A stretch of DNA of 64,000 nucleotides from Cycas panzhihuaensis. Taxonomy: Eukaryota > Cycadophyta. A program made the translations under genes and the position numbers. The stretch lies in the NCBI GenBank assembly GCA_023213395.1, contig CM041465.1, positions 20,832,001 through 20,896,000 on the forward strand, given 5' to 3'. Under the pieces are notes generated by a model, which was not told the DNA's origin, did not search any database, and saw only the letters and a list, made by a program, of their open reading frames with translations. This document shows, one piece after another, positions 45,323 through 55,337 of this stretch; the stretch's first letter is position 1; every line of letters begins with the position of its first letter.

Positions 45323-47740
45323 ATGACGAGCGCTAGCCTAGATCCAGTGAGTGGATCCTACAAAACCCAACCCATCCCGTGATTTGAAATGTACTATTTT
45401 TTGTGGTTTTTATGTAGATTTTTAGGCCCTGTATGGGCAAGAAATGACCTCTCGAAGTTTGAATTGGACCTAGAAAGAGGCAGGACTAGGGCATTAGGTA
45501 GTCCTGGTCCTAGTGGGCCCTATTGGGCCCACCAAAAGAGATTTTTTTAGATTTTTGGTAGGAAAATCCCCCCTTTTGGGGGAGTACCGTTCGCATCGTG
45601 GCAAAGATCGCGGTGCCACGATCTTTGTCATGGGGCCCCAATCACTGCAGGACCTAGGCCAAACTCTACGGTATCGTGAAGTTTGGTATGGTACAAAGGC
45701 ATAATTATAGAAAAAAAGAGACAAGGGCCCGCGGGGCCCCAAATCTTGATCAAGTGGAGCTAAAAGATAGTCTAGGGGATAGAGAGCAAGCGTAGGTCAA
45801 TTTCTGATTGGTTTTGTGGTATTTGCAGGCTGTGATCACGGTGGAGAATCGTGAGAACATAGGTATGGCTATGTTGAGTTTTATAGAGATGATGACCAGG
45901 GAGAATAAGGGGGTCCTGTAGAGATGCGGCCTGTTGAAGGTCATGAGGACGCCTCAGTACATGTCAGACCAGTGACTATTGATCAATATTGTGTCGCATT
46001 GGGACCAGAGGAGGTACATTTTCCACCTACACCAGGTGGGAGATGTAACAGTGATACGTGGGGATATCCAGAGGATATTGGGAGTACCGGTGATGGGGAG
46101 GCCGATGGCACTAGGAGCGCTGCTTAGCAATGAGGTAGCACATAAGGGGGCAGTGATATTTTTCATAGGATAGGACAGATGGGAGAGGAGGGGGATACCC
46201 CTATAGACTATGGTTATGTCCAGAGTTCCTTGTGTAAGGAAGTTGATCACACTATGCATTCTATTCCAGATCTCCCAGAAATAGAACTATAGAGACATAC
46301 TGGGTGGTTGGATTGACACAGTGCGCTGATGTGAGGTAGGTGAGAGGATGGACTCGACCACCCTGATAGTGGTGAATCTCATCGCGCAGCTAGATGCCAT
46401 CAGAGTCGCAGGTAGAGGAGGACTTTCATACAGCACGTTGTTACAGTGTTGGTTCTTTGAGCACTTTGGATCTGTGGCACCGGTAGGGGGACCACACCCT
46501 ATCGCAGAGTGGGCCCTAATGGTCCATAGATGGTAGATGAGGCTCAGAGAGACTGAGGACCAGGCACACATCATCGCTCGGTGGAGGCCACATCACTAGA
46601 CCTCCCCACCCTTACAGACTATATAACACATCCATACAGGTTAGTGAGGTGGGATAATAATGATGAGGCAGGAGGAGTAGGAGCGCCCCTGGGAGATGAT
46701 GAGGGTGGCGATGGAGGTGATGGGGCCATCCCATCACGACCTATAGGAGAGGTAGGTCCATCGACGATAGCAAGTGGAGGAGCAGGCCCATCTAGGACTG
46801 CTATTAGAGAGGCAGGCCCATCAAGGGCTGCAGAGGCGAGTAGGGGGCCAGTGACACAGGCCTAGAGGCTACAGATCATCAAGAGATCCAAAGAGATAGT
46901 AGTTGCGCCAGCCATAGAGAGGACGAGCACCCCGGCTGTCGAGGCGATGGCAGAGGAGGTACTCGAGGAGCAGGAGGTACCTATAGCTGGCAGAGTAGTA
47001 GAGAGAGAGGCAGTCGCATGAGTTGAGGAGCTAGCAACTGCACCAGGTGAGACATGACCATTTTCTATCGTCATTTGATTGCCAGATATATACATAGTTT
47101 AATTTTAGTTTTGATTTGATATCCATAGACATGTACTGATACATGACATGTTAGATTGCAGGTATAGTAGATATCCAGAGGTTGGTGGAGGCAGTAGTCT
47201 AAGAGGTATTCCCTTGGGCCTATGCAGAGGGATAGTCTCCCATCTAGGCAGGGGATGAGCCTAGATCGGTAGGCGGTCACGTGGCAGCTTTCGCCCCATT
47301 GATACAAGTGAGGGATATATATGTGGAAAAGTCCCTGGAGCATGAGGCACATGCAAGATGTCAATAGGCTGAGATGGGCACCATCTGAGCTGAGAGGGAC
47401 ACCCTACAGGTGTAAGTGTAGGCATTAGAGGCTCACGGGGGAGCCAGAGGGGATATGGAGAGCCATATCCAGGTGATAGTGCTGAAGGAGCGACTTTGGG
47501 GGATGGAGAAGAGGCTCTACCTCATAGAGATAGACCTGGCGAGATCGTATCTAGGTGCGATACGATTGACTAATAGAGGACATGGCATCGAGGTTGGCAC
47601 AGAGTAGGGCACAGACTCATACACTGGTGATAACCCTAAGGAGGACATGGGATGAGGGGAGCGAGGCAGGGAGCTTGCGGAGACTTAGGAGGAGTCTCAG
47701 AGGGATGTGGTCCCCAGGAGAGGGATCACATTGACCAGGA
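45323..47740 (+). pseudogene. Antisense, intron-bearing PMD gene of E
   Basis: The most readable copy. Exon 1 (45323-45346, MTSASLDP) ends at donor GTGAGT. Intron 1 is 45347-45828, with acceptor ATTTGCAG. Exon 2 (45829-47046) continues in phase 0 as AVITVENRENIG. It contains SHWDQRRYIFHLHQVGD and RGDIQRILGVPVMGRPM (45994-46110), the PMD signature of a W..YxFHL segment followed by a (I/L)LG(L/V)P..GRP segment, then YSTLLQCWFFEHFG near 46435. Exon 2 stays in one frame to 46536, with a few stops and one later shift. Intron 2 (47047-47161, GTGAGA...TTGCAG) is phase 1. Exon 3 is charged and likely coiled coil. PMD proteins of Arabidopsis act in silencing; the function here is unknown. The 3' end is approximate. 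Confidence 0.78.
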
Positions 47741-47769
47741 GATGATTCCCTAGGAGCAGGGCAGCAGTA

Positions 47770-48130
47770 GGATAGGGTATATATATTTGATTTTGATAGG
47801 GGAAAGCACGAACCTCTAGGGAGTCACCATATATAGTCACATGATTGTACCCCTCCTGTAAGGACACCGGCTTCCCACTGACGATGTACCATACCATATG
47901 TATGATATGATACATGATTTTTGATGTATATGTAGACGTGGTGATTGGTACCTCATTTTGGCATATGACGATGTGTATCATAATGCATGATGGATGATAT
48001 GTATGTATGCTTACCTATTTATGTGTGTGTGTGGGTGCACGGATGCACAAGGGTATGTATAGTTGCATTTTGAGCTAATTATTGTATGAGCTTTGTGTTA
48101 TGATATTTGTTTAGGTTGCACATATTTCCT
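47770..48130 (+). terminator. 3' end region of antisense PMD gene in E
   Basis: An AT-rich stretch with repeated TGTATG and TATGTATG elements, colinear with 14160-14520 and 27600-27890. A plausible 3' UTR and poly(A) region. Confidence 0.42.
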
Positions 48131-48494
48131 TTCATGCAGGGTCAGATACCTAACAGTAGTACACATGATCACCATGAGTAGAGGTGATAGACATATGTGG
48201 GGTTAGGAAATAGGGCGACATGCATGTTCATATGGGAGCATAGCGGGATATGCAAAGGAAATATCGAGCAAGATGGGAGTGACAGTACTCCAGAGCGTCG
48301 TCCTAACTGGGGGATGCCCAAATAGGAGGACAAGGTCCCAAGGAAAATAGGAATGAGGGTTCTGCAGGAGGAACTAGAAGGAAACAAGAGAGGCCATCCT
48401 AAGTCGTCATTCCACCTATAGCTGGGAGGAATGGGAATGAACTTAAGATGGTAGTTTAGGCTCATTTCAGAGCATAGATAAGGTGACAACGCGA
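48131..48494. other. Spacer between PMD 3' end and pol stop in E
   Basis: It includes ATGGTAGTTTAGGCTC near 48450, as in N. No gene is seen. The pol and PMD transcription units converge here. Confidence 0.45.
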
Positions 48495-49634
48495 TCACGA
48501 GTAGAATTTCTTAAGGAATTTCTCATTAACAGTTTTCTTAAATTTAAGACCCTCCAAGGTGGCAATCCTATAAGCACCATTACCGAGGCTCTCAATAACG
48601 ACAAAAGGTCCAACCCATCTGGGCCTGAATTTGGCCAAGCGGTCATGAAGATACTCCAATTTAAGGACGTGGTCCTTGGGAAACAAAGGATAAAAATAAA
48701 GATGTTTGCCGTAGGTCCTTTGTGAGTGGGCTTTGGATGCTAGGTTATCTTAGTAGGTGACTAAGCATCTCTCATCCAAAGCTTCGAGGTCTAGGAGGCG
48801 AGCCTGACGGATCGACTCCTCATCGATATGACCCCAAACAGAAACACACAAGGAAGGGATCTCCACTTTGAATTGGAGTACCGCCTTGGTACCGTAGACC
48901 AGGGAGAGCAGGGTCATTCCTATGGTGGAACGGATGGAGGTGTAGTAAGCCCATAAAGTAAAAGGGAGGTGAAGGTGCCAATCTCTTTGAGACTGAGTGA
49001 GAGGTTTCTTTAAAATGTTGATGAGAGTCTTGTTTAATGACTCTACTTGACCATTTGCCTGGGGGTAGTAAGGAGAGGAAGTTTTGTGAGAGATATTAAA
49101 TTTCTCACAAAGCTCATCGATCTCCTTATTGCAAAAGAGGGTTCTATTGTCAGTAATTAGGACATTAGGAATCCCAAAATGGCAAATGATGTGCTGGTAA
49201 ATGAAGGTAGCTATCATCTTACTATGGGTAGCAACTAGAGGGATGGCCTCTACCCATTTAGTAAAGTATTCTGTGGCAGTTAAGATAAACTTGTGCTACG
49301 ATGAGGAAGGTGGGGAGATAGGCCTGATGAGGTCTAGACCCCACTGACCAAAAGGCCATGGAGATACGATAGGATGAAGGGCCTCAGAAGGCACATGGGA
49401 GATGTTAGTGTGTTCTTGAGATCACCGACATATCAGGGCAAAAGCATGGGCATCCTTAAAGAGGGACGACCAATAGTAACCCATACGGAGGATCCTCTGA
49501 GCCATGGATTGGCCCCCAAAGTGGCCCCTGCAAATGCCATGGTGGCACTTGTAGAGTATTTTGTCTACTTTGTCATTGGCGACGTAGCAGAGGAGGATCC
49601 CATCGAAAGACCTCTTGTACAATACTTTGTCCAT
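48495..49634 (-). pseudogene. Integrase of E
   Basis: HHGICRGHFGGQSMAQRIL belongs to the zinc-binding N-terminus. WGLDLIRP holds the first catalytic Asp. LITDNRTLFCNKE holds the second, with Arg replacing the usual Gly. YYPQANGQVESLNKTL holds the catalytic Glu. The C-terminal part (48495-48686) reads HDRLAKFRPRWVGPFVVIE and ends FLKKFYS with a stop at 48495. No chromodomain follows. Some stops are in frame, with few shifts. Confidence 0.92.
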
Positions 49635-49703
49635 GAGGAAGTATTGCCTAGCAGAAGTCTATATATAAGATCTAACCTTTCTACTAACTTCAGGGCGGTA
49701 CTG

Positions 49704-50250
49704 TTATTGTGTGAGATATCGCACAATGTCACCATACCACTTGTTGTCAATGAGTGGATGGGGAGGGACGTCCTGAATAGTCAAAATGGACTTATTAGGA
49801 AAGGAATTGTCAACGGGGGCATCGAGTGAGTTAGGGATAGGGGCGTCTACGAGTTGCTTAGCCACTACCATCCCCTTCTTTGATTTCCAGTTAGCGATAT
49901 GAAGATCAAACTCTTGAAGTAGGATGGCCCAACGGCCAGCCCTACCTGTCAAGTCCGAACGAGTAAGTAAATATTGCAAGGGATCAGACTGGACGATCAC
50001 CTTGGTGGTATTACTAAGTAAGTAATGTCTAAACTTCTTGGTTGCATGGACCAAGGAGAGACATTCCTTCTTGGCTAGAGAGTAGTTAAGTTTGGTAGCC
50101 ATGAGGGTGCAGCTGATGAAGTAAATGGCTCTCTCGACTCCTGAGTCATCCTCCTGAGCTAACATAGCGCCCAGGGACTCGTCAGTCACCTAGGTATAAA
50201 GAACAAAGGGCCTATTGAAACAAGGGGGTGCCAACGTAGGAGCGGAAGCA
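49704..50250 (-). pseudogene. Gypsy RNase H of E
   Basis: TDESLGAMLAQ opens a 161-codon open stretch (49704-50189) with KKECLSLVHATKKFRHYLL, IVQSDPLQYLL and QEFDLHIANWKSKKGMVVAKQLVDA. This is the pol RNase H and connection region before the integrase. Confidence 0.9.
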
Positions 50251-51059
50251 AGGGCTTCCTTAAGTCTTTCAAAGGCTTGCTGGGCTTTATCAGACCAAAT
50301 AAATAGGGCTCCCTTCTTCAATATGTTGGTTAAGGATTTAGCACTTACGGTGAAGTCTCCCAGGAAGCACTTGAGGAAACCAAGCCTACCTAGGAATGAC
50401 TTGATCTGTCATTGGGTCCTAGGATGCGGCATATCAAGGATTGCCTTGACCTTGTTAAGGTCAATCTGAATTCCTTATTTTAACACAAGAAATCCAAGGA
50501 GTTTGCTTGAAGTAATAACAAATACACACTTGAGCGGGTTTAGGCTTACATGGTACTTGTGGCATTGAGAGAAGATGGCCTACAAGTTAGAGGGATGATG
50601 GGCCTTGACACATGAGAGACCTATCATGTCATCTGTAAAGACCTCCAATGTGTGGTCAATGAGGTCATGGAAGATAAAGTACATCGCTCTTTACTAAGTA
50701 GCGCCTACATTTCTAAGACTGAAGGGCATTGCCTTATAGGCAAAGGTGCCCCACGGGGTGGTGAAGGCCATCTTGTGGTGGTCTTAAGGAGATATTTAGA
50801 TTTGATTGTAGCTAGAGAAGCTGTCCATCAAGGACATAACTTCGAATCCAACAGTTTGATCAATGATTTGATCGATGAAAGGGAGCGGAAAGTTGTCCTT
50901 AGGACATGCATTATTAATATCATGGAAATCAACACATATCCAGATAGACCCGTTCTTCTTAGCAATGGGAACAATGTTGGATACCCATTTAGGGTAATCG
51001 ATAGAAGTAATAAGTCCAGCATCCAAAAGCTTCTTAACCTCCATCTTGATGGTAGCTAA
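50251..51059 (-). pseudogene. Reverse transcriptase of E
   Basis: EVKKLLDAGLITSIDYPKWV, VPIAKKNGSIWICVDFHDIN, NACPKDNFPLPFIDQIID and LMDSFSSYNQI lie at 50796-51044. The catalytic motif reads FTDD (50628-50639). In the NAGATYQRAM segment two adjacent codons are stops (about 50690-50700). The C-terminal part continues to the RNase H. Confidence 0.93.
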
Positions 51060-52130
51060 GAGTTTAGGGTGGAGAGGATGCTACTTCTGGTGCACGAGAC
51101 AGACACCAGGAATGGTAGTGAGATTGTGGGTGATAATGGAGGGGTCAATTCCCTTCATGTCATAATAATCCCACACAAAGACATCCCAAAACTCCTAGAA
51201 TAGAAGGGAATATTCCCTTATTTCATCAAGAGAGCATTCTACCCCCACCTTAATAACCTTACCAGGGGCAAGGACTATGTCCTGGGTTGCCCCCATGCAC
51301 ATGGCATCCCCCTCTTCGAAATGGAGAGGGGCACGGTCAACAGGAAGAGATGGAATAGGGGATGGAATTGGGTCAGTGAGTGTGGACCCAATCGCTAGGA
51401 TCTTTTGGTGGCCAAGCTTATGGTGACCAGAAGGAAAGTTGGGGGCGAGCCCGCTAAGTACTCAAGTAAGGCTTCATCATCTTTGAAGTAATCCACCCCA
51501 TGGATGACCTTACTTCGAATAGATGAAGTACTGGAGGAAGTAGGAGCAACAGGACCATGGTGGTCATCAGGTTGTCCAACATCCTCAACAGACTCTAAGA
51601 GAGAGTAAAAAAGGGGCTCCTCGGAAGGAGTGAAAGGAAGTTCCTCGAAACCATCACCTACAGGGGTGATAGAGAGGAAGCACCAATGAGCTGTGGGTCA
51701 AAATGTGCAATGATATGCGTCATAAAAGGATGATTAGTTTCATGAACGTAAGGAGTTCCAGGTTGGGACCTAGAACAAGGAGAGCACATCCTACTAATGC
51801 AGAGGAAAGAAATGGGGTAAAGAAAGCCCTCATCCTCATCACGGGACTCATCGTTGCTAAATGAGGTAAGGTACCCATAGCTCCCGACACTAATAGGAGT
51901 GAAGCACGTAAGACTAGGGGAAGAAGATATGGGATCTTTTTCAATGTGGGATAGATTGGGTATGCCGATGGAGCAAGCCGAGGCAGGAGCAGAAGGGCCT
52001 TAGCTCACTTGATTGACAGGGCAAGTTTGTTTAATAGGTGGGCATTCGTGGGAAACAACCCTCATCTGTCCATCGTGGATGAATTTAAGTTGCCCCCAGT
52101 GGGTCGAACACACAGCTTCCATCTGATCGA
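51060..52130 (-). other. Protease-RT linker of E
   Basis: Ser- and Pro-rich coding-like sequence with scattered stops (for example 51720-51944). No domain is recognised. Tat-like elements often have long linkers in this position. Confidence 0.5.
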
Positions 52131-52385
52131 GCCATGGTTAACCCAAGAGAAGATTGTAGTCGACGTCAACATCAAGGACTACAATGTCAGTGAGGACAGT
52201 CTTGCCCTTGAGAGTGAGCGGGATCGAAATAGATCCCAATGGGGTCTTTTCGCTACCATCATAGCCTTGGCATCGCCATGGAGCAGGTTCCAAGGTAGAA
52301 ATACTAAGCTCTTGTACAACGCACAAGGGCATGGCATTCACGGAAGAACCGTTGTCAATAACATTCCTTCGTAGGGTACAGTTAG
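52131..52385 (-). pseudogene. Aspartic protease of E
   Basis: RRNVIDNGSSVNAMPLCVVQEL gives the active site as Asp-Asn-Gly (Asp codon 52354-52356, Asn codon 52351-52353) instead of Asp-Ser/Thr-Gly. LDVDVDYNLLLG at the C-terminal end (about 52150) is typical. N has a different single change at the same triad. Confidence 0.85.
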
Positions 52386-52859
52386 GTGTGTCAATAGTGA
52401 TGGTAAATGGGAAGTTCCATTGGCATTACCTTTCACATGCAGGGGGAAGGTCTTTAAGGTCAAAGGAAATGATGGGCTCATGGCTTTGGGTGATACCCAA
52501 AGCATGGATGGGCACGTGATTCGATCCTAAAGCTTCCAAAAGGAGAGTCTATTGTTCAGGGTAACTCCTTAAAACATCCATCAAGGACATTCCTGCAGCG
52601 ATAGTATGGAGCTCGTCAATGATAAAGAAGGTCTTACCCTTCGTAGCACGTTAGGTAAGTACCCTTCAAAAATCATAACGACCAGGACGTATGGGAATGG
52701 CCTTGGGAAAAAATGACACTTCTAGAGGGAGGTTCTCTAGAAGAGGATCAGAGTATAGGGAAGAAGAAGAGGCACCGGCTGCCTCTTTAGCAGCTTGAGA
52801 CCAAGTAAGGGCATACAAGGAAGTAGCCTCGAGTATTTGGATTACCTTCTTTCCCTTAT

Positions 52860-55080
52860 TCTGAGACTACGAAGGTGAAGGAGTACATCGATGAGGGGAA
52901 CACGAAGAAGAAGACGAATCCTGGGTGCCCTTCCCTATATCACGGGAAGGATGGGAATTTGGTGATCTTCCTCAGTTTTGGTTGTTTTTGGGTTGAGTAT
53001 TACGATCACGTTCCCCATGTTTGGGGAACGGATCCTAGTGGATCGGTTGGTCTAGGTTAGGACTTGAGGCCCATTTAGGGGATGAATCACGTTGAGGGGC
53101 ATCCCTAGGATGTTAGGCCCTTCAACGTGAGTCATCATGGAAACATTCCCCATGAATGGAACACCACTTCTTCTCAAGTGAGGAATCATGTTTCCTTACT
53201 TGAGAGGACTGGGCGTTCTCATTCCTAGGGAGGGAAGCTTGAGTAGCTTGTTGAATTTATTTGTTAGAAGTTGGTGATAAAGGAGCTTGTAGTTTAAGTT
53301 CCTTCATTATACATTTGAATGAATATATAGCAGATGTAAGTGGATCTAGGGTCTTCTCAGTTGGATGAGAAGAGGGCCTAGAGGATTATTACAGTTTAGC
53401 TTCTTTGGTTGGAGGTGGTACCTCACGTTGTTGTGAGGGCTTGAGAGGCTTCTTGAGTCTGGCCTAGATCTCAATAGCCTCAAGCACTAAGCACTTAGCG
53501 ATAGCAAAGTCGCATGTAGTTGTCCCCATTTTAAGGACTTCTATGTGGACTTTAGGGTGAAGTGCGTTAACAAAGAGGTCCCTCTTCAATTCCTTGGGAA
53601 AAGTAGCCTTAGTGGAATGAAGAAGGTCATGAAATTGCCTCACAAAGTCACGATTCATCTTATTGTGACCTTGTTTGAGTGACAGGAGGGATTTCATTCC
53701 ACTTTCGAATGGGTGAGCAACATCAAAATAATTGATGAACTCATCCACAAGTTATTAAAACGAGAAAATGGAATGAGCTAAAAGGCAATAAAACCACTAA
53801 AGGGCATTGCCTTGTAAGGATCATAGGAATAGTTTCAGTAAGATGTGGTTATAGGCCCAGTAATCAATATATGCCATAGAGAAACTATGGATGTGCTCCG
53901 CAGCGTCTTGCGATGAAGTTCCATCGAACTTAGGAACTTCAGGAGGATGAGGCAATAAATTAGTTCTTAACGCCTCGACAGATAGTGGTGTCGATCTATA
54001 ATCTATGAAGGGATGTACCCTTGCCTGGACTGTAGGATCGATAAACGATGTAAGAGGTAATGAGCAAGGAACGGATGGGGGCGATAAACTCATCCCTCCT
54101 TGAGGAAGCACCCCTTGCTGAAAAGGGACTTGAGGGTAAGCACCTTGAAAGGAACCTAGGTTCCCTTGCAAAGATACAGCGTAAGAGGCTATACTAGATG
54201 GCGTAAAAGAGGGGTGTGGAACTGGGTTTTATCCATATGGACCGCCTGTAGGTGGTGCAATCCCATATGGATGTAGCAGGTCTACTCCATAAGCTAGAAG
54301 GTGGTTCTCTTTACCTTGCCCCTAAGGTTGAGAGGTATAACCTGGGGGTATATGAAAGGAAGGACCATTAGGTTGGTTTTGGGTATACGTGGGAGCAGGT
54401 CCCATATGACTAGTGGTAGTAGCATTAGTAGGACCTCTAGGCCTACTAGGAAATGCATGTGCTATGTTGGGAGGTGGCACATTAGCTTGACTCAGAAAAG
54501 GTATACTAACCCTAAGCTAGGAGAAAGACATACCATGAGAGGGTCCTAAAGAGCTAGGACCATGATGAGGAATGGAAGAGGTAACATGCATCCCTAAGGT
54601 AGGTGTAGGGATGGAATGAGATGAATGTGTAGGCACAAAAGGGTTACTCATTATGGGAGGTGTAGATGCGGATGAAGAAGATGGGAGAGGAGCATATGAG
54701 GAAGGTGCTCCACCACGTAAGACATCTTCAAACTATTTAGGATGTGATTGAAGATGAGTAGCTCGAAAGCATTTGCTAAGAGCTTCAACCACATCAGCAG
54801 GAGGAGTATCTATATGACCATAAGAGGTAGAAGGGACCTCAAATGAAGTAGACCCCTTAAGGTGCTCCTTATAAGAATCACCAACCAGATGGTGAACCTC
54901 GAGAGGAGATAGGCCTTCTACCGTATGAGTAGAAGGATGGGTGTCAAGTGGGTGATGTTGGTCACCCGAGTAGTAAATAGGATTGTCACCCTTTTGGGTG
55001 GATCCTGGAATAGATGCAGGGAACTCATGAGTTCCCAAGGTAAATGTATGATAGACCCAATAAGAAGGGTACCCTTCCAT
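52860..55080 (-). pseudogene. gag: gag of E
   Basis: The start at 55080 opens MEGYPSYWVYHTFTLG, 257 bases after the primer binding site. A Pro/Gly-rich middle (about 54172-54730) precedes PEVPKFDGTSSQDAAEHIHSFS (about 53900) and the capsid-like core VDEFINYFDVAHPFESGM to LVLEAIEI (53464-53748). The nucleocapsid site near 53118-53170 is WCSIHGECFHDDSR followed by a stop, matching the C-x2-H-x4-H-x4-C form in N. Several stops are present. The C-terminal limit and the join with the protease are uncertain. Confidence 0.85.
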
Positions 55081-55318
55081 TGTTGAATCAGAATCCGACG
55101 ATCAAAGAAGACGATACCCGGGATCTTCTAATAATGGAGGCAAACCACATAGGCGACATGAAAAACATCACATACAAAACTTGCCAACACTTTAGAAGAA
55201 GGAAAGGATGCAAAGTGAGTGTATTGGGGGCTTCCTAACAAAAGATGAAATGGAGGAGACCACTAGAAGGTAGTAATATCAATAGGAAGGGATAGGAACT
55301 ATCTCCCTTACTGGCGAG

Positions 55319-55336
55319 TCCCCAGTATGGTCGTCA
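55319..55336 (-). promoter_or_regulatory. Primer binding site of E
   Basis: TGACGACCATACTGGGGA on the minus strand, one base after the 5' LTR. The third base differs from the TGG of N and O. Confidence 0.7.
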
Positions 55337-55337
55337 G

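Noticed and set aside
45494-45742. Overlapping frames within intron 1 of the PMD gene in E
   Set aside because: They lie between well-defined splice sites and have no counterpart in the intron 1 copies of N.
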